DNA from: Paraniabella hibiscisoli | GTDB taxonomy: Bacteria > Bacteroidota > Bacteroidia > Chitinophagales > Chitinophagaceae | DNA: 64,000 bases | Reading direction: 5' to 3' | Assembly (NCBI RefSeq): GCF_022512515.1 | Contig: NZ_JAKWBK010000001.1 | Span: forward strand, 2,914,001 to 2,978,000 | Shown: piece after piece, positions 46,178 to 57,576 of the stretch | Layout: each line of letters opens with the position of its first letter | How positions within the stretch are numbered: the first letter of the stretch is position 1 | Position numbers and translations under genes: made by a program | Notes under the pieces: model-generated | What the model saw: only the letters and a program-made list of their open reading frames with translations | Databases searched by the model: none | Told to the model about the DNA's origin: nothing

Positions 46178-48226
46178 ATGAAAAAAATAACAAGCATATC
46201 CATCTTTATAGTAGTGGTGACGCTATTCATTTCCTGTAAAAAATATCTTGATAATGACCAGTTTTTTAAAGATCGGTTGACCTTAGAAAAGTCATTTAAC
46301 AACGAAGTGTATATTGAGGAATGGCTTGCAAACTCCTACTCATATCTGACCGGCATAAACGCGGATGTGGGAAGTAAAGGCTTCCAGCCATTTAACTTTG
46401 GTGATGATATGTATTATGGAGACAGGGATGGAGCATATGACCCACAAAATGCCAATTCCTTAGACTATAACAAATTTAGTCTTGGCAATTATAAAGAAGG
46501 CGATGTACAGTCCTGGATACCATGCTACCAGGGGATCAGAAGCGCCTCAATATTTATACAAAATATTGACCAATCAACTGCAATAAGCGCGGATAAGAAA
46601 GCAGATTATAAGGCACAGGCCCGGTTTGTACGTGCCTACTATTACTGGCTTTTGTTAAGAAAGTATGGCCCTGTTCCGATCCTCCCCGATAATGGAATAG
46701 ATTATACTGAGAGTTATGCTGATTTAGCGTTACCGAGGAACTCTTATGATCAATGCGCCGAGTATATTGGAAGGGAAATGGTACTTGCGGCAAAGAACCT
46801 ACCACAAAATCGTGGACAATTGGATGTGGCAAGACCCACCAAAGGCGCAGCATTGGCAACCCGTGCTAAAGTGTTTTTGTATGCAGCAAGCCCTTTGATG
46901 AATGGAGGAAAAATAAGTATGGATTACAAAACAAAATTGGTAGATGATAAAGGTAATCCGCTGCTATCGATTGTTTACGATGAGCAAAAATGGGCAAGGG
47001 CCGCCGCTGCAGCAAAAGATGTGATGCAGCTGGGCGTTTATTCCTTATTCGTTTCCCCATCTAAGTCGTCGGGTACCATTACGCACCCCGCTACAATAGC
47101 GCCACCTTACAATGCTGAGTTTTCGGATAAGCCCTGGCCGGAAGGATGGGCGAATATTGACCCGTTTGATTCTTACCGCGCCTTATTTGATGGTGAAGTG
47201 CCTGCTTCCTCAAACCCTGAGCTCATTTTCACGCGCGGGCAGAATCAATCCTCTGAAGGTATTAATGTAATGGTAGTGCACCAATTGCCTCGTATTGCTT
47301 CTGGATGGAATACACATGGTTTGACGCTAAAACAGTGTGATGCTTATTATATGAGCGATGGTTCTAATGTTCCAGGTAAAGACATACAGTATGGAAGAGG
47401 GGATGGCAGCCAGCGGGTAGGTGGCTTTGTAACAGACGATGATGTTAAAAATGGAAAATATAAGCCGCTGGCTTCTGGTGTATCCTTGCAATTTGCGAAC
47501 AGGGAGCCTAGGTTCTATGCTTCAGTTGGCTATAATGGCAGTGTATGGCACCTCACTAATGAGTCGCAGGTAAACAACAGGGAGAAACAGGTTTTCTATT
47601 ATCGTGGTTCGGGTAACGGTTATACTAATACGATGTTTTGGTTAAGAACCGGTATCGGGGTTATGAAATATGTAAATCCCATGGATACTTATGAAAATGG
47701 AAGCATAGCTAAAGTTGTACCTAAGTATGAGCCAGCTATTCGTTATGCCGATATATTACTGGCATATGCCGAATCATTAAATGAAATAAATGGGTCATTT
47801 AGTATACCTAGTTGGGATAGTTCAACTGTTTATTCCATATCGAAAAATATAGGCGAGATGCGTAAAGGAATAAGGCCTATTAGAATAAGAGCAGGTTTGC
47901 CCGACTATTCCGAAGCCACTTATGGAAACGTTACGCAATTGAGAGCTGCCATAAAACGTGAACGTCAAATAGAATTGTTGGGTGAGCAGGAACGTTATTA
48001 TGATCTGCGCAGATGGGAAGATGCTGCCACAGAGCTGGCCCTCCCAATATATGGTTATAATACCCTTATGACTGCAAGTCAAAGAGATTTATTTCATCAG
48101 CCGGTAGCAGCTTTTGCGTTGCAAAGCACTTTTGCACCCAAAATGTATTTTTGGCCTATTGCAATTGACGAATTGAGGCGGGATAGTCGTTTGACACAAA
48201 ACCCCGGCTGGCAAACTTATAAATAA
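46178..48226 (+). CDS. SusD/RagB-family nutrient-binding lipoprotein
   Basis: Intact, 682 residues from ATG 46178 (the shorter start is preferred because MKKITSISIFIVVVTLFISC is a clean lipoprotein signal with Cys-19/20). It has the SusD tetratricopeptide-like fold: KYLDNDQFFKDRLTLEKSF, AQARFVRAYYYWLLLRKYG, GAALATRAKVFLYAASPLMN, and the C-terminal ALKRERQIELLGEQERYYDLRRW type ending (AIKRERQIELLGEQERYYDL). Forms the lid of the SusC barrel and captures glycans. The gap from SusC is 104 bp. Confidence 0.93.
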   Translation: MKKITSISIFIVVVTLFISCKKYLDNDQFFKDRLTLEKSFNNEVYIEEWLANSYSYLTGINADVGSKGFQPFNFGDDMYYGDRDGAYDPQNANSLDYNKFSLGNYKEGDVQSWIPCYQGIRSASIFIQNIDQSTAISADKKADYKAQARFVRAYYYWLLLRKYGPVPILPDNGIDYTESYADLALPRNSYDQCAEYIGREMVLAAKNLPQNRGQLDVARPTKGAALATRAKVFLYAASPLMNGGKISMDYKTKLVDDKGNPLLSIVYDEQKWARAAAAAKDVMQLGVYSLFVSPSKSSGTITHPATIAPPYNAEFSDKPWPEGWANIDPFDSYRALFDGEVPASSNPELIFTRGQNQSSEGINVMVVHQLPRIASGWNTHGLTLKQCDAYYMSDGSNVPGKDIQYGRGDGSQRVGGFVTDDDVKNGKYKPLASGVSLQFANREPRFYASVGYNGSVWHLTNESQVNNREKQVFYYRGSGNGYTNTMFWLRTGIGVMKYVNPMDTYENGSIAKVVPKYEPAIRYADILLAYAESLNEINGSFSIPSWDSSTVYSISKNIGEMRKGIRPIRIRAGLPDYSEATYGNVTQLRAAIKRERQIELLGEQERYYDLRRWEDAATELALPIYGYNTLMTASQRDLFHQPVAAFALQSTFAPKMYFWPIAIDELRRDSRLTQNPGWQTYK

Positions 48227-48286
48227 TCGGAACTTATTACACACTTAATAACTTCCATTCGATTACAATCAATAAAATATTTACGG

Positions 48287-49264
48287 ATGAAAAAGATAGC
48301 TGCGTTATTATCCATTCTTTTTGTTTTCGGGTGTATTGCCTGCAATAAGGAGTGGGTTGCCGAACAATTTGAACATTATGTATCGTTTAAGGCGCCTTTA
48401 AATGAAGACAATGTCACACCTTTATATATTCGCTATAAACCAAACGGAACTGTAAATTATCAGTTACCTGTTATAGTTAGCGGCACAACAAATAATGATA
48501 AGGATTTGGTGGTTCAGGTCGGGGTAGACTCCGATACCCTCAAAGCCTTTAATGAAGCAAATTTTCAAAACAGAACAGACCTTTACTATAGGGAATTGGT
48601 AAGTCAGTATTTTAAAATGCCGGACAACGTTTCAATACCTAAGGATGTGAATACAAATAATATCACCATTGGGTTCTCCCTCAATAATATTGATTTAGCA
48701 GATAAATGGATCCTACCCTTAACAATTAAGCCTTCCAGTGAGTATACACCCAATCCGAGAAGAAATTTCTCCAAAGCTTTATTGAGAATAGTGCCGTTTA
48801 ATAATTTTTCCGGGACATACAGCGGTACTGCCCTTAAAGTGTATTTGAAAGGTGAGGAAAGCGGGGCTGCTATTGTTAAAAGTGAGGTAGACGCTTATGT
48901 TGTCGATGAAAACTCAGTCTTTTTGTATGCCGGTACCGTAGATGAGAATAAGATGGATAGAAAGAACTATAAAATATATGTGCATTTTAATGAGCAGACC
49001 AGGGAGGTTACGCTTACGTCTGACAATCCTTTGATGAAATTCAAGGTAAACCAGAAGATTTATTTTTCTGTGGAAGATGTTAAAGATGCTGTTCAGCCCT
49101 ATCTAGTTCATCGATACGTTACCGTTAATAATATTGATTACAACTTCACTGATTATACTTCTGCCGCCAATTCGTCCATAGATTACACGGTTCGGGGATC
49201 ATTAATTATGGAAAGAAGAATCAATACGCAGATACCGGATGAGGACCAGGCAATCCAGTGGTAG
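48287..49264 (+). CDS. DUF1735 surface lipoprotein (SusE-position)
   Basis: Intact 325 residues, lipobox FGCIACNKEW. The DUF1735 domain (YQLPVIVSGTTNNDKDLVVQ, IPKDVNTNNITIGFSLNNID, KWILPLTI) occupies about 30-165 and a DUF4973-like beta domain (GTYSGTALKVYLKGEES ... YNFTDYTSAANSSIDYTV) the rest. Such proteins follow SusD and are thought to help bind glycans on the cell surface. Confidence 0.82.
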   Translation: MKKIAALLSILFVFGCIACNKEWVAEQFEHYVSFKAPLNEDNVTPLYIRYKPNGTVNYQLPVIVSGTTNNDKDLVVQVGVDSDTLKAFNEANFQNRTDLYYRELVSQYFKMPDNVSIPKDVNTNNITIGFSLNNIDLADKWILPLTIKPSSEYTPNPRRNFSKALLRIVPFNNFSGTYSGTALKVYLKGEESGAAIVKSEVDAYVVDENSVFLYAGTVDENKMDRKNYKIYVHFNEQTREVTLTSDNPLMKFKVNQKIYFSVEDVKDAVQPYLVHRYVTVNNIDYNFTDYTSAANSSIDYTVRGSLIMERRINTQIPDEDQAIQW

Positions 49265-49293
49265 CTTTACAATCACTGCTACCTAACTAAGAA

Positions 49294-49739
49294 ATGAAAG
49301 GCTGTAAAACTAAATACCCTATTATGATACGTACTTTTTAACGAGCTTGTGTGTGTCGGTATGGTTGTGCGCTCCAGCGCAAAAGATAAAGACGGGGCCA
49401 GCTCTGTTTGAAGGAATTTGGCAGGTAACGATGCAGAGTACAGGACATGTTGCCGGGGAATTTTCCCCACCGCGAACGAATGATTTTAAGATATACGACA
49501 GACAAGGCAATTTCAGGCACATTATTTATGCTGATAGCAAATATATAGAGCTATCAAGGGGAACGATAGAACTTACCTCTGATTCTACCTATACGGAAAA
49601 ACTAGAAAAACATTTGGCAGTGCCTGCCTCCATAAAAGAAGGCAGGATTATATTCAGGTTTTTGGACCCGGATACTTTTTTGATGAAGTGGCGGCTCAAC
49701 GATCTGAGCGGCCAGGAAGTTTATAAAAGGGTGAAGTAG
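49294..49739 (+). CDS. DUF4488-like secreted protein (one frameshift)
   Basis: About 148 residues. From ATG 49294, one T added near 49340 joins MKGCKTKYPIMIRTFLTSLC to VSVWLCAPAQKIKTGPALFE, completing a signal peptide; an internal Met at 49324 is an alternative start. The mature part (GIWQVTMQSTG, FKIYDRQGNFRHII, YTEKLEKHLAV, DPDTFLMKWRLNDLSG) looks like a lipocalin-type DUF4488 beta barrel; role unknown. It ends the SusC/D operon. Confidence 0.6.
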
Positions 49740-50145
49740 TTGGAACAACTTTTATAAATTCTTATTAGAGTTTCTGACCTTTCAACACATGATACATTTG
49801 TAGCTGCAGTTTAAAGAGTAACATAAGAAAATGGGACAAAACGAATAATTTTTGAGACAAATTGAAAAATCGTTTTTGTAAGTATGGTTTACCTTTACAA
49901 CGCATATAATTCATCTGTAAAAATATAGATTATTTACAGGCCAGATGGAAATGATTGCAACGATGCTTGGATGTACATAGTGCTTGTAGTGTTGAGGTTT
50001 GAATTTTTAACAGACAATGATATCGGGCTGTTAATTGTGATGCCTCCCTTAAGTAGTTGGGTGTTTTAGCTTAGCATGTTGTTCTCATTGACCAGCTCAT
50101 TAATTGCATATAAGTTTCTTTCAGATAAAATATAAAAATCTTTCA
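49740..50145. other. 406-bp gap before the DUF4965 gene
   Basis: Carries the second copy of the conserved promoter element (49833-49897, separate entry) and a 248-nt putative leader. No gene is seen. Confidence 0.5.
49833..49897 (+). promoter_or_regulatory. candidate HTCS-controlled promoter, copy 2
   Basis: GGGACAA at 49833 and GAGACAA at 49854 (21 bp apart), GAAAAATCGTTTTTG at 49864-49878, an 11-bp gap and TACCTTTA at 49890-49897. From the first box to the -7 element is 57 bp in both copies. It faces the DUF4965-GH127 genes. Confidence 0.62.
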
Positions 50146-52613
50146 ATGATTAAGTATTGTTTAAAGTCCTTAAGTGTTCTCGTTCTTATTTTTTCTTTCC
50201 TGGCAGGTAACAGCCAAAACAGAAAAGCCCCTGCTTATCCGTTGATAACCCATGATCCCTATTTCAGTATCTGGTCTGTGACCGATGATGCAACTGCATC
50301 ACCTACCAAACACTGGACGGGTGCTGATCAATCGCTAACCGGCTTTGTTAAAGTGGATAACAAAGTGTATCGTTTCCTGGGAAAGGAAACCAAAGCTTAT
50401 AAGGTTTTATTACCTGCGTCAGAAGATAAAACTTTTTCGGTAAAGTACACTGAAAGTAAACCGGCTGAAGACTGGCAGCAAATAGGTTATAACGAAAGTG
50501 GCTGGAAGTCGGGCGCCGCTCCATTTGGTGATGAAGCAGGGAATTTTAAAACAGCATGGCGTTCTGATGATCTTTGGGTAAGAAGAGAATTTACTATGCT
50601 TAACAATAAGGAAGAAGATGTTTACTTAAAGCTCAATCATGACGATAATGTAGCAGTTTACCTCAATGGTACTGAAATATACAATACCAGCGGATGGGTG
50701 CATAAATACATTTATATTCCCATCAAAAATGCCTCAACTATCCTGAAAGCAGGTAAAAATGTTTTGGCGATACATATCAAAAATACAGCCGGTGGCCGCC
50801 ACCTGGATTTTGGATTGGTAAAAGAAGAACAGACCGTTGCTACCAAAAATGTGTTAAATGCCGTTCAGAATAATGTTGACGTTAAGGCTACACAAACTAT
50901 TTATGATTTTACTTGCGGACCAGTTGATCTGAAGGTAAGCTTTGCGTCTCCATTGATATTAACGGATGTTGATCTCATGGCTCGTCCGGTGTCTTATGTA
51001 ACCTTCACTGCTACATCTAAAGACGGACGTGCCAGAAATGTGGAAGTCTTATTTAACACATCAACGAATCTGGCTGTAAATACACCGGCACAGGAAGTGG
51101 CTGCAAAAAATATAGCTCGGGTGGTTTGTCTGTATTAAAAGCAGGAACCGTTGCACAGCCTATATTAGCAAAAAAGGCGACGATCTGCGTATCGACTGGG
51201 GTTATATACATGTTGCTGTGCCTTATGGTGCTAACACCAGCAGTTTATTGCAGGTTCCGATGAATTGTCTTTAAACGTATTCAATAAAGCGGCCAAAGCT
51301 CCTGTAACAGTAGATCAGAAAGGAAAGCAATTACAACTGAGTACGATACTACAATTAAATACATCTAAAACAGCCAGCTCTAAATTGTTATTGGCTTATG
51401 ATGATATATGGGCGATCCAGTATTTTGGGAAAAACCTGCGTCCCTGGTGGAACAAGGATAACAATACTACAATTGATGCGCAATTGCAGGCAGCTAATGC
51501 AGATTATGCTGCTACTATCGCAAAATGCAATGCTACGGATAAAACCATTTACAATGATGCATTAAAAGCAGGTGGTGCCGATTATGCAAAGCTGTGCGAA
51601 ATCAGCTACAGGCAAACCATATCTGCACATAAGCTGGTTCAAAGCCCGCAGGGAGAATTGTTGTGGCTTTCTAAAGAAAATTACAGTAATGGTTGTATCA
51701 ATACCGTAGATCTTACTTACCCTTCAGCACCTTTGTTCCTGGTGTATAATCCTGATTTGGAAAAGGGAATGATGAATGGCATCTTTTACTACAGCGAAAG
51801 CGGAAAATGGAAAAAACCTTTCGCAGCACATGATCTGGGTACTTATCCTTTAGCGAACGGTCAGGTATATGGGGAAGACATGCCTGTAGAAGAGTCGGGT
51901 AATATGGTGATACTGGCAGCGGCAATCGCAAAAGCAGAAGGCAATGCAGACTATGCTAAAAAGCATTGGAAAACCTTGACTATATGGACAGATTACCTGG
52001 TTAAAGACGGTTTTGATCCTGCAAACCAATTATGCACGGATGACTTTGCAGGCCACCTGGCACGTAATTCTAACCTATCCTTAAAAGCTATTATGGGCAT
52101 TGAAAGCTATGCTATGTTGGCAAAAATGTTAGGTAAGGATGATGTATACAACAAGTATCATAATATAGCAGTTGCCATGGTTCCTAAATGGATGGAGCTG
52201 GCTGCAGATGGTGATCATTATACTTTGGCATTTGAGAAAAAGGAACCTGGAGCCAGAAGTACAATGTAATTTGGGATAAAGTATTAAAGTTTAATATTTT
52301 CCCCGAAGAAGTGTTTCAGAAAGAAATGAAGTTCTATCTGGCTCACCAGAATAAATACGGGTTACCTCTGGATAGCCGTAAGACTTATACCAAAAGCGAC
52401 TGGATCTTATGGACAGCATGCCTTACCGGTAGTGATAGTGACTTTCAAGCCCTGGTAAAACCTGTTTATAAATACGCGGTTGAAACGCCTACCAGAGTGC
52501 CACTAGGCGATTGGCATGAAACCACCGACGGTAAACAAGTGGGCTTCCAGGCGAGAAGTGTAATTGGCGGATATTGGATGAAAGTACTGGATATGAAATT
52601 GAATAAAAAATAG
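50146..52613 (+). CDS. glutaminase-A-like DUF4965/DUF5127/DUF1793 protein (four frameshifts)
   Basis: About 823 residues with signal peptide 1-22 (SFLAGNSQ). The N-terminus [17 protein letters not shown] is the DUF4964 type; DUF5127 follows (VYRFLGKET ... [20 protein letters not shown]), then DUF4965 and DUF1793 ([83 protein letters not shown]). Breaks near 51103, 51170, 51256 and 52241 lack one base each (A4, A5, G2, A5). Homologues are called glutaminase A but a glycan or glycopeptide role is more likely in this setting; activity is not established. Confidence 0.82.
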
Positions 52614-52646
52614 GACATCGAAAGTCATCATCTCAGAGTGCAAAGC

Positions 52647-54708
52647 ATGAAAGCTTTTATAATTACCGGCATGATCAGTTTGGGCTTAATGTGTTGCTGT
52701 TGTATGCTACAGGCTCAACAGCAACACACCCAAAGAATGCGGGTGAAAAAGGTTACTATCAATGATCGTTTCTGGAAACCCAAAATGCAATTATGGGCGT
52801 TTAAAACGATTAATGATGTGTTTAATAAATTTGAAGGCAAGTACAAGACCGACGTTGAAGAACAAACTAAGAACAATGCTTTCCTAAATTTTGATGATGT
52901 TGCTAAAGGAAAGATAAATACGGGCAAACATGCAGGTTTTCCCTGGTTTGATGGCCTGGTGTATGAAACAATAAGAGGTGCATCGGACTATCTCAAACAT
53001 ATACCCGATCCTAAACTGGAATCCAGGATAGATCATTACATCGATGCTATCGAAAGGGCTCAAAATGTAAGACCGGATCATTATATCAATACCTATACGC
53101 AGCTCGTAGAACCAGGCCATGAATGGGGTGGGAATGGCGGGTTCTTACGCTGGCAGCACGATGTATATAATGCCGGAATGCTCGTAGAAGCGGGTGTGCA
53201 TTATTATAAAGCTACCGGTAAAATAAAGTTGCTTTCCGTTGCTGTAAAAATGGCCAACCTGATGGCTAACACTATGGGAGCAGCTCCCAAAAAAATATTG
53301 TCCCCGCACATGCCGGTCCCGAAGAAGCCATGATGAAACTATACTGGCTTTTTAAAGCAGAGCCGGATTTAAAGAAAAAGCTGGATGCAACGGTAGCCGA
53401 AAATAATTATTACCAATTGGCAACCTTCTGGATAGAAAACCGGGGAAACCATTCCGGGTTTCCGCTATGGGCTGCCTGGGGAAATGAAGCTTCCGAAAAA
53501 TGGATCAAGAGTACAAAAATCAAGCTAAGCTGGTTAATAGCAGGCCAACCTGGGGTAATTATGCGCAGGATTCGGTATCTGTGTTTCAAATGCCTACGAT
53601 AGAAGGACATGCAGTAAGGGCTACCTTATTAGCTACGGGTATGGCTGCTGCGGCGAGCGAGAATAGGGATAGCAGATATTTACAGACGCTACATCGATGG
53701 TGGAATAATATGGTAGGTAAGAAAATGTTTATCACTGGCGGAGTAGGAGCCATACATTTTGACGAGAAATTTGGCGCGGACTATTATCTGCCAACGGATG
53801 CCTATCTGGAAACCTGCGCTGCGGTAGGGTCGGGTTATTTTCATAAGCGGATGTTTGATCTGACACAGGATGGGAAATACATCGATGAACTTGAAAGAGT
53901 ATTGTACAATAGTTTGCTCACCGGCATTTCGCTTTCAGGAGATAACTATACGTATCAAAACCCGTTAAATGCACAGGGGCATAAAAGATGGGACTGGCAT
54001 GAATGTCCCTGTTGTCCACCCATGTTTCTTAAGATTACTTCTGAGCTGCCCGACTATATTTATTCAATAGCTAATGAGCAATTGTATGTTAATTTATTTG
54101 TTGGCGGAGAGGTAAAGCTCCAATTGAATAATAATGATCATTTGTTGATCAGGCAGGAAACGGAGTATCCATGGAAAGGGAAAGTTGTTTTAACAATTGA
54201 AACTAACAGGCCCCAAAAACTTCCCGTACATATAAGAATTCCGGCTTGGGCTAAAGGAAAGGAGAACCCGTTTGATTTATATACATCTGGCGTAAAGGAA
54301 ACGGTACTACTGCGCGTTAATGGCAAAATCCGTAAACTAAACGTGGATAAAGGATATGTTCTGCTAGACCAGCTATGGAAAAACGGAGATCATATTGAAC
54401 TGGTATTGCCTGTTGAACCAAGGATTATTGAAGCCAATTATGCGGTAAAAGATCTGCGACAGAAAATGGCAGTCGCTTCCGGCCCTCTCGTGTATTGCCT
54501 GGAGGAAGATAATCAATCGGTGTTGAACTCCTTGCAGTTTTCTGTAGAAGGGAAGATGCAAGTACAGTTTGACGCGAACCTGCTGAATGGTGTTAATACG
54601 ATATCCCTCACCGATAAAACCGGTAAACATTTCTCTGCAATCCCCTACTACACCGTGGGTAACCGGAAGGGAAAAACAGCCTACCAGGTGTGGCTGTCCA
54701 CAAATTAA
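52647..54708 (+). CDS. glycoside hydrolase family 127 beta-L-arabinofuranosidase (two frameshifts)
   Basis: About 687 residues with signal peptide 1-26 (CCCCMLQAQ). It removes beta-L-arabinofuranose by a Zn-bound cysteine nucleophile: the metal ligands appear as ETC in AYLETCAAVG (about 389) and the Cys pair in WHECPCCPPMF (about 453), one of which is the nucleophile. Other blocks: DRFWKPKMQLW, GKHAGFPWFDGLVYET, ITGGVGAIHFDEKFG, VASGPLVYCLEE. Breaks near 53290 (A6) and 53513 (AA) take one A each. It lies 33 nt after the DUF4965 gene in the same unit, and its substrate fits plant pectin or arabinan side chains. Confidence 0.9.
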
Positions 54709-55091
54709 TCAGTGTGCATTTAATCTTAATGTACCTGTCGCAGCTTCGGAAAGGGTTACAGCACTAGAGTTCCACATCTGTCTTTGCTTTCCCGGAGAAC
54801 AATTTCGGTTGTAACATTTCGTAGCCGGCTGATTTGCCAGGTGATTTTCTTTATGTAGCTTTGGTAAGCTAAAACGATTTTTCGTATTATAGTTGTTACT
54901 ATGCCAATGAAATTAACGAATCTGTTTAAACTTTCCAATGTCCTGTCCTTACAGGGCTCTAACGAACTGGTTCAGCAGTGTTGTTACAAATATACTTTCC
55001 CGGAGGGCTAGATATTGGTAGAAAAAAATCATTTACGAAAATTAAAAAAAGTTCAGTAGTATAATATGTCAAATATTCTAAATTATAAAGC
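54709..55091. other. 383-bp gap before GH92
   Basis: No gene is visible. AAAACGATTTTTCG at 54871-54884 (reverse of GAAAAATCGTTTT) matches the core of the elements at 41283 and 49864 but lacks the GAGACAA boxes and the -7 spacing in either orientation, so it is at most a half-element. Confidence 0.35.
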
Positions 55092-57354
55092 ATGATCAGG
55101 ATCCAATATATAATAGCATTGTTTTGTTTAATAATATCAGCAACTTCAAAGTCGCAGGACCTGGTGAAGTATGTAAATACCTTACAGGGAACGAATTCTA
55201 GTTTCGAATTAACAAGAGGTAATACTTATCCTACTACGGCATTGCCTTTTGCCATGCATACCTGGACGCCGCAAACCGGCAAGAATGGTGATGGTTGGAA
55301 GTATCAGTATAGCAAAAAGAAAATACGTGGATTTCAACAGGCGCATCAATGTAGTTCCTGGTCCAACGACTATGCTGTTTTTTCGTTGATGCCTGTAGTG
55401 GATAATTTAAAAGTGAACGAAGATGAGCGGGCATTGGAGTTCAGGCATGAAAATGAAATAGGTAAACCTCATTATTATAAAGTACAGTTTGATAATAACA
55501 TTACTACAGAAATGGCTCCCTCGGAAAGGGGGCGCATTTGCGTTTTAATTTTCCACAAGGTAGAAAGGCTTACCTGGTATTGGATGGCTATACCGGCCTA
55601 AGTGGCGTAGAGATTTTTCCTGAGCAACAAATGATCACCGGCTTTGTAAACAACGGACATGGTTTTCAGCGCGGCTGGAAGAATCATTTCGTATTGTATT
55701 TCGATCAGCCTTTTACAGCCTATGGTACCTGGGAGAATGAAAAGAATAGCGTCGAGGCAGGTAGCAAAAAAGCAGAAGGGAAGGGCAGAGGTGCTTATAT
55801 TGAATTTAAACCCGGAGTAAAAGTACAGGTTAAGACAGCGTCCTCTTATATCAGTATCGAACAGGCTCAGTTAACCTTGCAAAAAGAATTAGGGGCTGAT
55901 AAAAAACTGGAAGCAACTAAAGACAGGGCGGAGAAGGTCTGGAATCAGCATCTCAAAAGAATTTTAGTAGAAGGCGACTCTGAAGAAGATAAAGCTACTT
56001 TTTATTCCTGCTTTTTCAGGGCCAGTTTGTTTTCCCGCGCCTTCTATGAAATCGATAAAAACGGGAAACCTTATTATTTCAGTCCTTATGATGGTAAGGT
56101 TCACGAAGGCTATATGTTTACGGATACAGGATTCTGGGACACTTTCAGGGCGCAGTTTCCTTTAAATGTTTTAATGTATCCAACGCAGCATGGCCGCTAT
56201 ATGCAGGCTTTGCTCAATGCGCAGGAACAATGTGGCTGGCTGCCTTCCTGGTCTTTTCCCAACGAGCAAGGTAGCATGGTGGGCAATCATGCTATCTCCT
56301 TATTAGCAGATGCATGGGCAAAGGGCCTGCGTACTTTCGATCCGCAAAGAGCTTTGGATGCTTATTATCACGAAGCCAATAATAAAGGGCCCTGGGGACC
56401 AGCCAATGGCCGGGACGGCTTTAAAGATTACAACAGCATTGGCTATGTTCCCTACCCCGAAGTAAGAGAAGCTACGGCCAAAACGTTGGAATATGCCTAC
56501 AATGATTTCTGTGGCTATGCTTTAGCCAAAGCCGTAAATAATAAAAAATACCAGGACAGTTTTGGGCAGAAGATGTTCAACTATAAAAATGTATTTGATC
56601 CGGCTACACTATTCATGCGTGCGAAAGATAGGAAAGGGAACTGGGGTAATAATTTTGATCCGGTAGAATGGGGCGGACCTTTTACTGAAGGTAATGCCTG
56701 GCATTGGGTTTGGTCAGTATTTCATGATATGAACGGTTTGATCAACCTCGTGGGTGGCGATGAAAAGTTCTGTGCTAAACTGGATTCTGTATTTACAGTT
56801 CCAAACACAGTGAATGTAGGCACTTACGGGTTTATGATCCATGAAATGACTGAGATGGTAATGGCCAATATGGGACAGTATGCACATGGCAATCAACCTA
56901 TACAACACATGCCTTATTTATACAATTATGCGCGCCAACCCTGGAAATCGCAGCAGCGCACCGGGAAGTGATGAGCAAGCTGTATAATGCCACTGAGAAC
57001 GGTTACCCCGGCGATGAAGACCAGGGGCAAACCTCATCCTGGTATGTACTAAGCGCGTTGGGTTTTTACAGTGTTTGTCCGGGCACCGATCAATATGTAT
57101 TAGGTAGCCCCATGTTTAAAAAGATAACAATCTCTTTGGAGAATGGGAAAAAGTTTGTGATCAATGCTAAGAGCAATAACAGTCAGAATGTTTATATAAC
57201 AGATGCCCGTTTGAATAATAAGGTGTATAGCAAAAACTATCTTACTTATGGTGATATTATTAAAGGTGGTGAGTTTAATCTGCAAATGAGCGCTGCCCCT
57301 AATTATAAAAGAGGGGTAAGCGATGGGGATTTACCGTTCTCTGTATCGAAGTAG
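55092..57354 (+). CDS. glycoside hydrolase family 92 alpha-mannosidase (two frameshifts)
   Basis: About 754 residues, Ca2+-dependent inverting exo-mannosidase. Signal peptide 1-21 (LIISATSKSQ); N-terminal beta domain (YVNTLQGTNSSFELTRGNTY, GGWKYQY-like GDGWKYQYSKKK, FQQAHQCSSW); catalytic (alpha/alpha)6 domain with FTDTGFWDTFRAQFPL, GWLPSWSFPNEQGSMVGNH, WGGPFTEGNAWHWVW, and the acid Glu in GYPGDEDQGQTSSWYV (about 641). Breaks near 55529 (GGG) and 56948 (AAA) each take one base; the second restores KIAAAHREVMSKLYN. It faces the GH76/SusCD genes, matching cooperative mannan breakdown. Confidence 0.91.
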
Positions 57355-57405
57355 TGGTGTGGCGTAGTATTGAAACTTTTGTTTATTGGACATTATCTCA
57401 GATTA

Positions 57406-57480
57406 CTAACCGCTAAGGCACGAATACGCAAAGAAGCGCTAAGATATTATTCGTATTATACCTCGCGCCTTTGCGGTTAG
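57406..57480. repeat. long imperfect inverted repeat (REP-like element)
   Basis: Arms CTAACCGCTAAGGC at 57406-57419 and GCCTTTGCGGTTAG at 57467-57480 pair with one mismatch; inner AATACG / CGTATT also pair (57423 and 57452). CGCTAAG and CGCAAAG units repeat inside. Such CGCAAAG-rich hairpins occur as dispersed intergenic repeats in Bacteroidota; this copy lies between two convergent genes. Confidence 0.6.
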
Positions 57481-57493
57481 ATGAGTAAAATCA

Positions 57494-57517
57494 GAAAGAG
57501 GCCAACCGGCCTCTTTC
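57494..57517. terminator. intrinsic terminator between convergent GH92 and GH76
   Basis: Perfect 10-bp stem GAAAGAGGCC / GGCCTCTTTC with an AACC loop, flanked by A/T-rich bases. It probably stops transcription from both sides. Confidence 0.85.
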
Positions 57518-57576
57518 TTGTCTCCGGATACGGTCCCGGAGTATGGTTCTTGTCAGTGTCGAAAAACTTACATCTG

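Noticed and set aside
54871..54884. Third copy of the HTCS-type promoter before GH92
   Set aside because: Only the GAAAAATCGTTTT core is present, reversed, without the ACAA boxes or a correctly spaced -7 element.
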